Shown here in pieces: positions 1-10,160 of a stretch of DNA of 64,000 nucleotides; position 1 is the stretch's first letter, and every line of letters begins with the position of its first letter. A program made the position numbers and the translations under genes. Source of the stretch: Natrinema sp. DC36 (GTDB lineage Archaea; Halobacteriota; Halobacteria; Halobacteriales; Natrialbaceae); the NCBI RefSeq assembly GCF_020405225.1, contig NZ_CP084472.1, positions 4,030,001 through 4,094,000 on the forward strand, in the 5' to 3' direction. Under the pieces are notes generated by a model. That model was not told the DNA's origin. It was given only the letters and a program-made list of their open reading frames with translations, and ran no database searches.

Positions 1-92
1 GATACCGGAATCGCGGAAATACCCGTAGCAACGGCTACCCGTAGCTTTTCGTGTGTGGCGGTAACATATAACGTAGATGAGTTGGTCGATCA

Positions 93-2513
93 ATGACCGA
101 GAACACGTCGAACGAAACAGGCCACACCGAAGCCGATACGGAGTCGGTCGATTTCGATCTCGATATCGCCGATCTGAGTTCGTTCACCGGTGATTGCGCT
201 ATCGTGTCGTTCGACGCCGACGGACGCATCACCGCATGGAACGGGGGTGCGCGTCGCCTCACGGGATACGACGCGGAAACGATCGTCGGCTCCCACTATC
301 GGACCGTCTTCCCGCAGGACGACCGAGACGACGGCCGACCCGAACGGTTGCTCGAGCGAGCGAGATCCGACGGCACCGCCGAGACTGACGGGTGGCGCGT
401 CCGGAGCGACGGGAGCCGGTTCTGGGCTCGCGAGGTGATCGCGGCGGTCCGGGAGGGTAGCGAGGTCGGCGTCCCCGTCGATCGTTCGGACGCCGATCTC
501 CGGGGGTACGTCTGGGTCGTCCACGACCGCACCGAGGAGCACGAGCGGATTCGAGAGCTCCGCGAGGAGAAGGCCTTCGCCGAACACGTCTTCGAGGCGC
601 AACCGGACATCGTCTACGCGTTCGACGCGACGGGAAATCACCTCGAGTGGAACGATCAGTTACCGGCGGTGACGGGCTACGCCGAGTCGGAACTGGCCGA
701 GATGGCCCCGCTCGAATTCATCGCACCGGACGACCGGGACCGAATCGCCGCAGCGATTCAGCGGGTTCTCGAGGAGGACGAGTACGTAACTGCCGAAGCT
801 GACCTCCTGACGAAGGATGGCCGTCGGATCCCCTACGAGTTCAACAGCGCCCGAATCACCGACGACGACGGCACCGTGCTCGGCTTTACCGGGACCGGCC
901 GCGACATCAGCGAGCGCGAGGCACGCGAGCGCGCGCTTCGCGAGGAGAAAGCGCTCACGGAGAGCATTCTCCAAGCGCAGCCGGACGTTCTCTACGCGTA
1001 CGATTCCGAGGGAAATCTGGTCCAGTGGAACGACCAGTTCGAACGCGCGACTGGCCACGACTCGGACGAACTCTCCGGTATGAACCCGCTTCAGTTCATC
1101 GCTCCGGAGGATCGGGACCACATTCGCGATGCGATCGATCGAATCCTCGAGGAGGGAGAGCGCGTCACCGCCGAGGGGCACGTCCTGACGAGTGACGGTC
1201 GACGGATCCCCTACGAGTTCAACAGCGCCCGAATCACGGACGACGACGGGACCGTGCTCGGCTTCACCGGCGTCGGCCGAGACATTCGCGAGCGCAAGGC
1301 CCGCGAGCGCGAACTCGAGCGCCTGGAACGGCTCAATGCGGTTATTCGGACGATCGACGAGACGATGGTCGCGGCCGATACTCGCGACGAAATCGAAACC
1401 GCGATCGTCCGGGAGTTCGCGTCGGCAGACGCGTACCGATTCGCAGTCATCGGCCGAACCGACACCGCGGCGGCGACCGACGGGGATGCGTGGGAGCCCG
1501 TGGCCTGGGCGGGAATCGACGCCCAGTCTACGCCCGTCCTCTCGTCGTTCGTCGACCCGCCGGCCGATGCGGACGGCGCGTCGGTGCTCGAAACCCGCAC
1601 CGTCCAGCGGTATCGGTCCCTCGGTGAGAGTCCGGTCGAAACGTGGCGACACCACGCCAACGAGCGGGAGTACGATTCCGTCGCTGTCGTCCCGGTGGTC
1701 GCGAGCGATCGGTCCCTCGGAGCGCTCGTGATCGCCGCGGACGAGCCGTCGGCCTTCGCAGACCGGGAGCGGGAGGTGCTCCAGGAGTTCGGGGGAACGA
1801 TCGGCCACGCGATCAACGCAATGACGCTCCGCCGGCTCCTCTATCAGGACACCGTCATCGAACTCGAGTTCGAGTCGACCGATCGGGGCGATGCCTGTAC
1901 CAGACTCTCGGACGAGCTCGGTTGTGCGCTGTCGATCGACCACGTGTTGCCGCTGACCGACGGCGTGTTCGTCTACTACATCACCGTGTCCGACGCCGAT
2001 CCCGAACGCGTCCGCGAGGTCGCTCGCGACGACGACGCGTTCACGGAACTGCGGCTCATCGAGGCCGACGACGAGAGCTACTGGGAGTGCGTCGTCCGCG
2101 GATCGGCGATCACCGATCACCTCGCGGACTACGGCGCACGACTGCAGTCGCAAACGATCCACGACGGCGTCGCGGATATGACGGTCCAGGTCAGCCCCAA
2201 TGCGGACCTTCGCGGACTCGTCAATCGGATCACGTCGGCGTACCCCGACAGCCGGCTCCGCTCGAAGCAAACCGTCGAGCGACCGGTCGAGACGCGCGGC
2301 GACTTCCGACGAACCGTCGAGTCCATGCTGACCGACAAACAGCGCACGGCTCTCGAGGCGGCCTACCACGGCGGCTACTTCGAGTGGCCGACGCGAAACA
2401 GCGATGCGTCCGAGGTCGCGGATCGACTCGGCATCGCCCGGCAGACCTTCCATCAGCACCTCAGAGTCGCACAGGCGAAACTCCTCTCGGCGTATTTCGA
2501 CTCGAGCGACTGA
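93..2513 (+). CDS. PAS/GAF bacterioopsin-activator-type (Bat) transcriptional regulator
   Basis: An 806-aa cytoplasmic sensor-regulator. Three PAS-like domains follow one another at about residues 30-150, 155-275 and 280-400; the second and third are near duplicates sharing the strings YEFNSARITDDDGTVLGF and ERVTAE/EYVTAE. A GAF-like domain spans about 410-575, the bacterioopsin-activator domain about 580-740, and an HTH_10 DNA-binding domain lies at the C-terminus (LTDKQRTALEAAYHGGYFEW, then a recognition helix around RQTFHQHL). No membrane segment or kinase domain is seen, so the sensor is fused directly to the DNA-binding output. Proteins of this family respond to redox or oxygen in haloarchaea; the signal here is unknown. 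An AT-rich stretch (acatataacg) lies about 30 bp upstream of the ATG, fitting a nearly leaderless transcript. Confidence 0.9.
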   Translation: MTENTSNETGHTEADTESVDFDLDIADLSSFTGDCAIVSFDADGRITAWNGGARRLTGYDAETIVGSHYRTVFPQDDRDDGRPERLLERARSDGTAETDGWRVRSDGSRFWAREVIAAVREGSEVGVPVDRSDADLRGYVWVVHDRTEEHERIRELREEKAFAEHVFEAQPDIVYAFDATGNHLEWNDQLPAVTGYAESELAEMAPLEFIAPDDRDRIAAAIQRVLEEDEYVTAEADLLTKDGRRIPYEFNSARITDDDGTVLGFTGTGRDISEREARERALREEKALTESILQAQPDVLYAYDSEGNLVQWNDQFERATGHDSDELSGMNPLQFIAPEDRDHIRDAIDRILEEGERVTAEGHVLTSDGRRIPYEFNSARITDDDGTVLGFTGVGRDIRERKARERELERLERLNAVIRTIDETMVAADTRDEIETAIVREFASADAYRFAVIGRTDTAAATDGDAWEPVAWAGIDAQSTPVLSSFVDPPADADGASVLETRTVQRYRSLGESPVETWRHHANEREYDSVAVVPVVASDRSLGALVIAADEPSAFADREREVLQEFGGTIGHAINAMTLRRLLYQDTVIELEFESTDRGDACTRLSDELGCALSIDHVLPLTDGVFVYYITVSDADPERVREVARDDDAFTELRLIEADDESYWECVVRGSAITDHLADYGARLQSQTIHDGVADMTVQVSPNADLRGLVNRITSAYPDSRLRSKQTVERPVETRGDFRRTVESMLTDKQRTALEAAYHGGYFEWPTRNSDASEVADRLGIARQTFHQHLRVAQAKLLSAYFDSSD

Positions 2514-2580
2514 CGACCACCGCCGGATACCAGAGCATGCTGGTACACTCCTTTCCCCCGCTCGTTGTCTCTATCTGGCA

Positions 2581-3564
2581 ATGAGTACACCCCCATCCGC
2601 CGAACTCACGACGGCGCTGGACGTCCTCGCAGCGCCGCGACGTCGATACCTGCTCGCGACGCTGCTCGAGTCCGAGGACACGACTTCGACCGACCGCTCG
2701 TCGGCGTCAAAACGGTCGTCGATGGAGCGACTCGCGATCGATGTCACGACCGTGGAACGCGACTGTCCGATCGTCACCAACGAGCAGTACGAGCGCGTCC
2801 ACACGGACCTGATTCACGCCCACGTACCGCGACTCGTCGACGCCGGACTCGTGACCCGACGCACCGACGGTAACGAAACGACCATCGCTCTCGCGGAGCA
2901 CCCCGTCCTCGAGTCGGAGTGGGTTCGTTCCCTCCTCGCCGATCCGACCGGCGAAACGCTTCCCGTCGACGAGTCGACGGTCGACCGGACCCTCGAGGCC
3001 CTTCGCAATCCGCGTCGGCGAACCGTCTGTGCCGTCCTCTCGAAGCGGCGCGGAACCGTCTCCGTCACCGATCTCGCCGCGGCAGTCGTCGCGCGAGAGG
3101 GCAGCGACGGGACGCGGCTCGTCGACGTCACCGGGCCCGAGTGTTCCACCGTCTCGGCGGCGCTCGTCCACGAGCATCTACCGGTACTGTCCGAAGCGGG
3201 TCTCGTCGAGTACGACGCCGAGGCGACGCAGGTCGCGCTCGCGACCGATGCACCACAGTGGCGGATCGACTGGGTGACCGAGGGGCCACTCGCCGACGTT
3301 GCGGATCTCCTCCGCCGTCCCAGCCGACGAGATCGGCGTTCCGACTCGAGCGGTGCTTCGGACGGGGCGACGACCGAGTCGGCGGCCGCGGACGCGCCGG
3401 CCCCGACGGCGTCAGCAGCGAACGGCGATCGGATGCTGTGGACGTTGGCGCGGCCGCGAGCCGACCGATCCGAAGCCGGCGAATCGTCGTCTTCGCGGGA
3501 GATCACGAGCCCGCTCGGCGAGTCGTCGGCCGGGAGCGATCAGCAGGACGGACCGTCGACGTGA
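2581..3564 (+). CDS. Protein with two DUF7344-type winged-helix domains
   Basis: A 327-aa protein starting at the ATG right after the regulator; an upstream in-frame extension overlaps that regulator's 3' end and is ignored. Two tandem copies of the haloarchaeal DUF7344 winged-helix fold are visible: residues about 8-120 (LDVLAAPRRRYLLATLLES ... HAHVPRLVDAGLV) and about 135-255 (LEALRNPRRRTVCAVLSKR ... HEHLPVLSEAGLV). A low-complexity acidic/serine tail follows. DUF7344 proteins are presumed DNA-binding regulators. Its position just downstream of a Bat-like sensor in the same direction suggests a shared regulatory circuit, but no target can be named. Confidence 0.8.
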   Translation: MSTPPSAELTTALDVLAAPRRRYLLATLLESEDTTSTDRSSASKRSSMERLAIDVTTVERDCPIVTNEQYERVHTDLIHAHVPRLVDAGLVTRRTDGNETTIALAEHPVLESEWVRSLLADPTGETLPVDESTVDRTLEALRNPRRRTVCAVLSKRRGTVSVTDLAAAVVAREGSDGTRLVDVTGPECSTVSAALVHEHLPVLSEAGLVEYDAEATQVALATDAPQWRIDWVTEGPLADVADLLRRPSRRDRRSDSSGASDGATTESAAADAPAPTASAANGDRMLWTLARPRADRSEAGESSSSREITSPLGESSAGSDQQDGPST

Positions 3565-3598
3565 ACTCCAAGATGCGGTCCTGCGAGCGCTCCCCCGA

Positions 3599-4543
3599 TC
3601 ACGGAACGAGAAGGAAGATGAATCCGACGTAACCGACGACGAGGATCGCGCCGTCGACCCGCGTTAGCCGCCGGCCGTACGCCATCAGCCCGACCAGCGC
3701 GAGCGTGAACGCGACCATGATCGGGAGTTCGAACCGGAGCGTCGACGGTCGGATCTCGATCGGTGTGATCAGCGCCACGACCCCCAGCACCGCGAGGACG
3801 TTGTAGATGTTCGAGCCGACGACGTTGCCCACGGCGAAGGCCGTCTTGCCGCGGGCCGCGCCCACGACCGAGGCCGCCAGTTCCGGGAGCGACGTGCCGA
3901 GGGCGAGCACCGTGAGACCGATGACGAGATCCGAGACGCCGAGCGCCGACAGCAGGCTCGTCCCGCCGGCGACGAGCCACCGCGAGCCCACGACGAGCGC
4001 GATCAGCCCGCCGATGACGAGCGCGACGTCCCGCACGGACGCCCCCGACTCCGCGTCCGGTTCGTCGACCATCGGCGGGGACTCCCCACTGACGGAGTAC
4101 AGAATACCCGCCGTGAACCCCGCGAGGACCAGCAGGAAGAGTACTCCCTCGAGGCGACCGATCCGTCCGTTCGTGCCGAGGGCGACCAACAGGACTGCTG
4201 CGAGCACCATCACGGGAACGTGCCGCCGGAGCACCCGGTCACTGATCTGTAGCGGTTTGATCAGCGCGGAGATCCCGAGCACCAGTCCGATGTTCGCGAT
4301 GTTCGAGCCGACGACCGTGCCGAGTCCGACGTCGCTCGAGACGTTCAGCGCGCCGATCGTCGAGACGAACAGTTCCGGTGCAGTCGTCGCGAACGCGATC
4401 ACCGTTACGCCGACGGTCGCGGCCCGGAGCCCGATCCCCAGTGCCAGCCGCCCCGCGCCCGCGACCAGTAACTCGGCACCACCGTACAGCGCGACGATCC
4501 CGCCCGCCAGCAAGAGGAGGTCGAGCGGGGTTCCGGAGAGCAT
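3599..4543 (-). CDS. Calcium/sodium antiporter, CaCA superfamily (YrbG type)
   Basis: A 314-aa polytopic membrane protein with the internal duplication typical of cation/Ca2+ exchangers. The first alpha repeat reads ATTAPELFVSTIGAL then GTVVGSNIANIGLVLG; the second reads ALGTSLPELAASVVGA then GNVVGSNIYNVLAVLG. The paired PEL and GSNI.N motifs carry the ion-binding acidic residues. An acidic cytoplasmic loop (about residues 160-180) splits the halves. It probably exchanges Na+ for Ca2+ across the cytoplasmic membrane. It converges with the preceding regulator gene and stands alone as a transcription unit. Confidence 0.93.
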   Translation of the reverse strand: MLSGTPLDLLLLAGGIVALYGGAELLVAGAGRLALGIGLRAATVGVTVIAFATTAPELFVSTIGALNVSSDVGLGTVVGSNIANIGLVLGISALIKPLQISDRVLRRHVPVMVLAAVLLVALGTNGRIGRLEGVLFLLVLAGFTAGILYSVSGESPPMVDEPDAESGASVRDVALVIGGLIALVVGSRWLVAGGTSLLSALGVSDLVIGLTVLALGTSLPELAASVVGAARGKTAFAVGNVVGSNIYNVLAVLGVVALITPIEIRPSTLRFELPIMVAFTLALVGLMAYGRRLTRVDGAILVVGYVGFIFLLVP

Positions 4544-4705
4544 GGCACCGGCTACTCGAGAGGAGAGTAAAAACGACGCGAAACGGACCGTCGTTCGTGT
4601 GTCCAGCGAGGCCGAACGCAGTGAGGCCTCGCAGATAGCGGAGACCGGAGATCGTTGTGGAAGCCAGACCGGTTATGGTCCTGCCGCGTCGAGTGACAGG
4701 AAACG

Positions 4706-5515
4706 ATGGCTATGGACGTTTACGGTTTACTCGGCAATCCGGTCGGTCACTCGCTGTCGCCGCCGATGCACGAGGCCGCGTACGACGAACTCGGGCTCGA
4801 GGCGCGCTACGTGACCTTCGAGCCCGACGAAGACGATATCGACGACGCGATCAGGGGGGCCGACGCGCTCGGAATCGCGGGGCTCAACGTAACGATCCCG
4901 TTCAAACAGGACGCGCTCGAGATCGTCGCGCCGGAGGATCTGGCGACCAGAATCGGCGCGGTGAACACGATCGACTTCTCGGGGTCGGGCCCGCCGACGG
5001 GGTACAACACCGACGCCGTCGGCGCGTTGCGCGCACTCCGCGACCACGACGTCGACCTCGAGGGTTCGCGCGCGGTCGTCGTCGGCGCCGGCGGTGCCGG
5101 CCGGGCGGTCTCCTTCGGTCTCGCCGACGCCGGCGCGACGGTCGCGATCGCCAACCGAACCGAGTCGAAAGCGCACGCGCTCGCGGACGAGGTGTCCCGT
5201 GCGACCGGACACGGGCTGGGAGGGATGCAGCGACTCGTGGCCGACGCCGACGTGCTGGTCAACGCCACGAGCGTCGGGATGGACTCGGCCGAGACGCCGG
5301 TCCCCGCGGATGCGCTCCACGACGAGTTAACCGTCCTCGATGCGGTCTACACCCCGATCGAAACGCGACTCCTGCGCGATGCGGCCGCCGCCGGGGCGAC
5401 GACCATCGACGGGGCGTGGATGTTGCTCTATCAGGGCGTCGAGGCGTTCGAGATCTGGACGGGCCGGGACGCACCTGTCGACGTGATGAACAGCGCGCTT
5501 CGATCACGACTGTGA
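4706..5515 (+). CDS. aroE: Shikimate 5-dehydrogenase
   Basis: A 269-aa enzyme reducing 3-dehydroshikimate to shikimate with NADPH. The N-terminal substrate motif [18 protein letters not shown] is intact, followed by [10 protein letters not shown] (catalytic Lys), the GAVNTI block, the dinucleotide-binding loop [16 protein letters not shown] and NRTESKA. The C-terminal block [16 protein letters not shown] is typical of the family. Start may be this ATG or the one two codons downstream. It feeds the chorismate pathway, and the chorismate-using pab operon lies 0.9 kb downstream. Confidence 0.95.
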   Translation: MAMDVYGLLGNPVGHSLSPPMHEAAYDELGLEARYVTFEPDEDDIDDAIRGADALGIAGLNVTIPFKQDALEIVAPEDLATRIGAVNTIDFSGSGPPTGYNTDAVGALRALRDHDVDLEGSRAVVVGAGGAGRAVSFGLADAGATVAIANRTESKAHALADEVSRATGHGLGGMQRLVADADVLVNATSVGMDSAETPVPADALHDELTVLDAVYTPIETRLLRDAAAAGATTIDGAWMLLYQGVEAFEIWTGRDAPVDVMNSALRSRL

Positions 5516-5591
5516 GCCGACGCGGTGTCTGCGGCCGCTGCTGTGACAGTATCAGGCGAATTTAAGTGGTGGAACCCACTACGTCGAGATA

Positions 5592-6275
5592 ATGGCAATC
5601 CTCCAGAAGCTGAAGTCCCTGTTGGGGTTCGACGACTCGGAGTCGGAGCGCGGGGGCACTCGAGAGGTCGGGGTAACGGTCGAACGGGAAGGGACGGCGG
5701 ACGACGGGACTGTCGCCGACGCGGATCGAGACGAAACGGTCGACGACGCGAGCGCCGGGCCGACGAAATCGGCCGCGACCGGCTCGCGGACGGACGACTC
5801 GACGGAATTGTCGGAATCGACGGCGACGGCGGAGTCGGCCGACACGAGCGACGAGTCGCCCGTCGAAGAGGCCGAACCCGACGCAGCGACCGAACCCGAA
5901 CCCGACACAGAGACCGCCGACAGCGAGCTGACGCCCGAATCGGCCGCGGCAGCCGAGGCCGAGGCCGACACCGAATCCGGGACGGCCGACGACACCGAGT
6001 TCGAACCGGTCGACGACACCGAGTTCGAGCCGGAGTCAGCGGTCGAGTCGGAGGCCGAATCCGAACCGGAAACGGAGGCCGAGCCCGAGGAGACCAACCC
6101 GGAACCCGTCGTCGAGATCAAGGGAATCGGTCCGGCCTATGCCGACCGCCTCGCCGGCGCGGGAGTCGACACCGTCGGCGAACTCGCCGCCGCCGACGCC
6201 GCCGAACTGGCCGAACAGACCGACATCTCCGAAACGCGCATCCAGGGCTGGATCGATCGCGCCGAAGTCAGATAA
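5592..6275 (+). CDS. Acidic protein with C-terminal helix-hairpin-helix domain
   Basis: A 227-aa protein. Residues about 15-170 are a very acidic, low-complexity Asp/Glu/Thr/Ser linker with near-repeats such as [16 protein letters not shown]. The C-terminal 50 residues form a helix-hairpin-helix/SAM-like DNA-binding domain ([20 protein letters not shown], then [19 protein letters not shown]). The N-terminal [17 protein letters not shown] is a conserved amphipathic start in similar haloarchaeal proteins. A TATA-like stretch (gaatttaag) sits about 30 bp upstream. Function is unknown; topoisomerase- or DNA-repair-linked binding is possible from the fold only. Confidence 0.8.
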   Translation: MAILQKLKSLLGFDDSESERGGTREVGVTVEREGTADDGTVADADRDETVDDASAGPTKSAATGSRTDDSTELSESTATAESADTSDESPVEEAEPDAATEPEPDTETADSELTPESAAAAEAEADTESGTADDTEFEPVDDTEFEPESAVESEAESEPETEAEPEETNPEPVVEIKGIGPAYADRLAGAGVDTVGELAAADAAELAEQTDISETRIQGWIDRAEVR

Positions 6276-6426
6276 CGGACGGCACGTCGCCCGTTACACC
6301 TCTCCCTTTCTCTTCTGCGAATTGCGCATCTCCACGTCAATTTCGACCGTTCGCGGGGCCGGTTTTCGGCGCTATTCCGGCCCCCGAAACCGCAAGATGA
6401 TTACCCCAGCCCTCCTCTCGGGGGAC

Positions 6427-8055
6427 ATGAGCGATCCGCGCGTCGTGACGACGCCCGATTCGTTTCGCGCCGCCGCTCGCGACCGCGAACCCGACGGGTC
6501 GGCGACGGACCGCGCCGCGTCGCCGACGCCCGCCGGACGCCGCGTCCCCGTCGAGGCTCGCGTGTCCGTCGCCGACCCGTTTCTCGCCTACCGGCGAGCG
6601 CGCGACGGTGACGGCTCCGCCTTCCTCGAGACGACCGGCGGTCAGCCCGGCTGGGGCTACTTCGGCGTCGATCCCGTCGACCGGCTGACCGTCGGTCCCG
6701 ACGCCGTGACGCGAACCCGCGACTCGGAGCGGTCGCCGACGCTCGCCGCACTCGAGGGACTGCTCGCGGGCGATCGGCTCGCCCGCGGAAACTGCGACGT
6801 GCCCGTCCCCTGCGGGGCCGTCGGCTGGCTCTCCTACGACGTGGCCCGCGAACTCGAGACCCTGCCCGACGCTGCGGTCGACGACCGAGGGCTCCCCCGT
6901 CTCGAAGTCGCGGTCTACGATCGGTTCGCAGCCTGGGAGGAGCCCACCGACGGCGACGTGACGCTGCGGATCACGGCCTGTCCGCGGATCGGCGATCCCG
7001 ATTCCGACATCGATACCGAGAGCGACGCGGAACCGACCGATGCCGCCCTCGAGGCGGCCTACGAGCGCGGCCGCGACCGAGCGCTCGAACTCGCCGAGGC
7101 CGTCCGCGACGGCGATCCCGAAATCGGCGAGCCACCCGTCTCGAGCCCGGAAGCGACGTTCGAGAGCGACTGCGGTCGGGAGGCGTTCGCCGATCGCGTG
7201 CGGCGGGTCAAGGAGTACGTCCGCGAGGGCGACACCTTCCAGACGAACGTCTCCCAGCGGCTGGTCGCCCCGGCCGCGGTCCACCCCGTCGCGGCCTACG
7301 ACGCGCTGCGCCGGGTCAACCCGGCACCCTACTCCTGTCTGCTCGAGCTCCGGGCGGCCGACCTGGTGAGCGCGAGTCCCGAGTTGCTACTTGAGCGCGA
7401 GGGCGAGTTCGTCCGAACGGAGCCCATCGCCGGCACCCGGCCGCGCGGCGAGACGCCCGAGGAAGACGGAGCGCTCGAGGACGACCTGCTCACCGACGAG
7501 AAAGAGCGAGCCGAACACGCCATGCTGGTCGACCTCGAGCGCAACGACCTCGGGAAGGTCTGCGAATACGGCTCCGTCGCGGTCGAGGAGTACCGCCGGA
7601 TCGACCGCTACGCCGAGGTGATGCACCTCGTCTCGAACGTGACCGGTCGGTTGCGCGACGGCGAGACGCTGGCCGACGCCGTCGCGGCGGTCTTCCCGGG
7701 CGGGACGATTACCGGCGCGCCCAAACCGCGCACGATGGAGATCATCGACGAACTCGAGGCGACCCGGCGCGGCCCCTACACGGGCAGCGTCGGCATCTTC
7801 GGCTTCGACGGGCGGGCCACGCTCAATATCGTCATCCGGACGCTGGTCCGCCACGCCGACGAGTACCACCTGCGGGTCGGCGCGGGCATCGTCCACGATT
7901 CGGACCCGGTCCGGGAGTACGACGAGACCCTCGACAAGGCTCGCGCGCTCATCACCGCGGTCGACGAGGCGCTCGGCGAGCGGGCCGAACTGGGGCTCGA
8001 GGCGAGCGGCGAACCGAACTCGGAGCGGGCCGACGGCGGTGAGTCGGATGACTGA
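6427..8055 (+). CDS. pabB: Chorismate-binding enzyme: aminodeoxychorismate synthase component I-like (or anthranilate synthase I)
   Basis: A 542-aa chorismate-utilising enzyme. Conserved blocks are [36 protein letters not shown], the [20 protein letters not shown] block and [13 protein letters not shown]. It is the first gene of a three-gene overlapping operon with a glutamine amidotransferase and a class-IV aminotransferase. That layout is the one expected for p-aminobenzoate/folate synthesis. However, the residue that is a nucleophilic Lys in E. coli PabB (PIKGT) is Ala here (PIAGT), as in anthranilate synthases. The pab assignment therefore rests on the operon rather than the active site. 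An alternative ATG lies 30 bp upstream at 6397. Confidence 0.8.
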   Translation: MSDPRVVTTPDSFRAAARDREPDGSATDRAASPTPAGRRVPVEARVSVADPFLAYRRARDGDGSAFLETTGGQPGWGYFGVDPVDRLTVGPDAVTRTRDSERSPTLAALEGLLAGDRLARGNCDVPVPCGAVGWLSYDVARELETLPDAAVDDRGLPRLEVAVYDRFAAWEEPTDGDVTLRITACPRIGDPDSDIDTESDAEPTDAALEAAYERGRDRALELAEAVRDGDPEIGEPPVSSPEATFESDCGREAFADRVRRVKEYVREGDTFQTNVSQRLVAPAAVHPVAAYDALRRVNPAPYSCLLELRAADLVSASPELLLEREGEFVRTEPIAGTRPRGETPEEDGALEDDLLTDEKERAEHAMLVDLERNDLGKVCEYGSVAVEEYRRIDRYAEVMHLVSNVTGRLRDGETLADAVAAVFPGGTITGAPKPRTMEIIDELEATRRGPYTGSVGIFGFDGRATLNIVIRTLVRHADEYHLRVGAGIVHDSDPVREYDETLDKARALITAVDEALGERAELGLEASGEPNSERADGGESDD

Positions 8056-8710
8056 GTCCCCCACTCGGATCCTGGTCATCGATAACTACGATTCGTTCGC
8101 GTACAATCTCGTGCAGTACGTGGGCGAAATAGCGGACGAGGTGATCGTCCGGCGCAACGACGCGATCGGTCTCGCGGGCGTCCGCGACCTCGAGCCGACC
8201 GGCATCGTCGTCTCGCCGGGGCCGGGAACGCCCGAAGCGGCCGGCATCTCGATCCCGCTGTTCGCCGAGACGGCGTACCCGATTCTGGGGGTCTGTCTCG
8301 GCCACCAGGCCCTCTGTGCGGCCAACGGCGCGCCGGTCGTACACGCGCCCGACGTCGTCCACGGCAAGCCCTCGACGGTCGAGCACGATGGTGACGGGAT
8401 CTTCGCCGCGTTGCCCGAGACGTTTCAGGTCGGGCGCTACCACTCGCTGGCGGTCGACCGCGCGGACCTTCCCGATTCGCTGCTCGAGACGGCGCAGACG
8501 ATCGACGAGCGCGGCGTCCTGATGGGGGTCCGCCACCGCGAGCGGCCCCACGTCGGCGTCCAGTTCCACCCCGAAAGCATCTTGACGCGGGGTCACGACG
8601 ACGCGGCCGGCGGCGACGGCATCTCGTTGCGGGTCGGGAAGCGCATGATCGCCAATTTCTGTCGATTCGCTGCGGAAGCGACGGCGGCGGAGGGGATACG
8701 GGATGACTGA
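8048..8710 (+). CDS. pabA: Glutamine amidotransferase, aminodeoxychorismate/anthranilate synthase component II
   Basis: A 220-aa class-I glutamine amidotransferase supplying ammonia to the upstream component I. It has [14 protein letters not shown] at the N-terminus, the oxyanion loop [13 protein letters not shown], the nucleophile elbow [10 protein letters not shown] (catalytic Cys) and the His-Glu pair in [12 protein letters not shown]. The ATG overlaps the stop of the upstream gene by eight bases, implying coupled translation and 1:1 complex formation. Confidence 0.9.
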   Translation: MTESPTRILVIDNYDSFAYNLVQYVGEIADEVIVRRNDAIGLAGVRDLEPTGIVVSPGPGTPEAAGISIPLFAETAYPILGVCLGHQALCAANGAPVVHAPDVVHGKPSTVEHDGDGIFAALPETFQVGRYHSLAVDRADLPDSLLETAQTIDERGVLMGVRHRERPHVGVQFHPESILTRGHDDAAGGDGISLRVGKRMIANFCRFAAEATAAEGIRDD

Positions 8711-9620
8711 CGGCGACGACCGCTACTATCACGTCGACGGCGAGATCGTTCCCGCGGGCGAGGCGACCGTCAGCGTCGACGACCGGGGGTTTCGGTACGG
8801 CGATGCCGCCTTCGAAACCCTGCGAGCCTACGGCGGAACGGTGTTCGCGTGGGAGCGCCACCTCGAGCGACTCGAGCGGACCTGCGACTCCCTCTCGCTC
8901 GAGCACGGGCTGACGGGCGACGACCTCCGCGAGCGGATCGACGAGACGCTCGCGGCGAACGACCTCGCGGACGCCTACGTCCGCCTCTCGATCACGCGCG
9001 GCGTCCAGCCGGGGAAACTGACGCCCCACCCAGACGTCGATCCGACGGTCGTGATCTACGTCAAACCGCTCCCCCGTGGGGGACTCGAGGGCGAACCTGT
9101 CTGGGACGGCCCGGCGACGGTTCAGACGGTCGAGACGCGACGCGTCCCCGACGAGGCGGTCCCGGCCGCGGCGAAGACGCACAACTACCTCAACGGGATC
9201 CTCGCGCGGACTGAACTGCGCGCCGAGAGCGGGGACGCGGACGGAGCCGCGACGGCCGACGAGGCGCTCATGTGCGACCTCGAGGGCCGCGTCACAGAGG
9301 GCGCGACGAGCAACCTGTTTTTCGTCCGCGACGGCGAACTGTACACGCCGACGACCGACGGTCCCGTTCTGCCAGGGATCACTCGAGAGATCGTCCTCGA
9401 GATCGCTCGCGGGGCCGGGATGCGGGTCCACGAGGGGCGCTACGAGCCGGCCGACGTGCTCGAGGCCGACGAGGCATTTCTCACGAATCGGACCTGGGAA
9501 CTGCGGCCGATCGCGACGCTGGATGGCCTCGAAATCGGCGGTGGTCCGATTACGGATCGACTCTCGCGGTCGTACGACGAGCGCGTCGAGGAATCGTGTT
9601 ATCGATCAGAACGACCCTGA
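8703..9620 (+). CDS. pabC: Class IV aminotransferase, aminodeoxychorismate lyase-like
   Basis: A 305-aa PLP enzyme of fold type IV. The N-terminus has the family signature VDDRGFRYGDAAFETLRAYGG. The PLP-binding Lys is in AAKTHNYLNGILART, and the cofactor loop is EGATSNLFFVRDG followed by PVLPGITREIVLE. Its start overlaps the amidotransferase stop (8 bp), completing a coupled pabB-pabA-pabC-like operon. The lyase would convert aminodeoxychorismate to p-aminobenzoate and pyruvate. A branched-chain or D-amino-acid aminotransferase cannot be excluded from the fold alone. Confidence 0.82.
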   Translation: MTDGDDRYYHVDGEIVPAGEATVSVDDRGFRYGDAAFETLRAYGGTVFAWERHLERLERTCDSLSLEHGLTGDDLRERIDETLAANDLADAYVRLSITRGVQPGKLTPHPDVDPTVVIYVKPLPRGGLEGEPVWDGPATVQTVETRRVPDEAVPAAAKTHNYLNGILARTELRAESGDADGAATADEALMCDLEGRVTEGATSNLFFVRDGELYTPTTDGPVLPGITREIVLEIARGAGMRVHEGRYEPADVLEADEAFLTNRTWELRPIATLDGLEIGGGPITDRLSRSYDERVEESCYRSERP

Positions 9621-9628
9621 AGCCGCGA

Positions 9629-10024
9629 TCACCGTCTCCGTCGAAGCGACCATACCACTGTCCCGCCGCCGAGGACCGTCACCCCGAACGCGACCGCCGC
9701 GCGGAGGGTCGAATCGGAGAGCGGGACACCGGCGAGCAGATAGCCGCCTGCGAACAGCCCGCTGGCGACGGCCGATGCAGCGATGGTCCACAACACGTCC
9801 CGCGACCACGGCCGATCCTGCGGCCAATAATTTTCGTGTGCGTAGGGAACGAATACACCGATCGTCATCAACAGGAGAAATCCGCCGGCGAACTCGTCCC
9901 AGTACCACGCGCTTCCGAGTGCAACCACCATCGCGATCGGAACCGCAGTGAGCAGGACTGGCAGGGATCCGGAGTGCAAATCGTTCGCATACCGCTCGCG
10001 GAGGGTCGGCCGATCAGAAGACAT
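9629..10024 (-). CDS. Small four-helix membrane protein, unknown function
   Basis: A 131-aa predicted integral membrane protein. After a charged N-terminus (SSDRPTLRERYANDL), hydrophobic segments appear at about residues 20-40, 47-62, 78-98 and 104-124, ending in RRRR. The conserved-looking motif ENYWPQDRPWSRD lies in a loop between helices 2 and 3. It converges on the pab operon with only 8 bp between stops. No family is recognised beyond haloarchaeal hypothetical membrane protein. Confidence 0.75.
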   Translation of the reverse strand: MSSDRPTLRERYANDLHSGSLPVLLTAVPIAMVVALGSAWYWDEFAGGFLLLMTIGVFVPYAHENYWPQDRPWSRDVLWTIAASAVASGLFAGGYLLAGVPLSDSTLRAAVAFGVTVLGGGTVVWSLRRRR

Positions 10025-10160
10025 CGATAGCTACTGACTCGAGTCGACAGTATAAAAATACACTCACTCATGCAACAGTTTCGCCCCCGCTGAGGATCGA
10101 CGCCGTGGCTGTCTGGCGGAAACACGACAGACGGACGACTCCCGATCGCAGCCGTTCCCG

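Noticed and set aside
660-2459. Long antisense frame of about 600 codons opposite the PAS/Bat regulator
   Set aside because: Shadow frame produced by high GC; the sense strand has clear PAS, GAF and HTH_10 domains.
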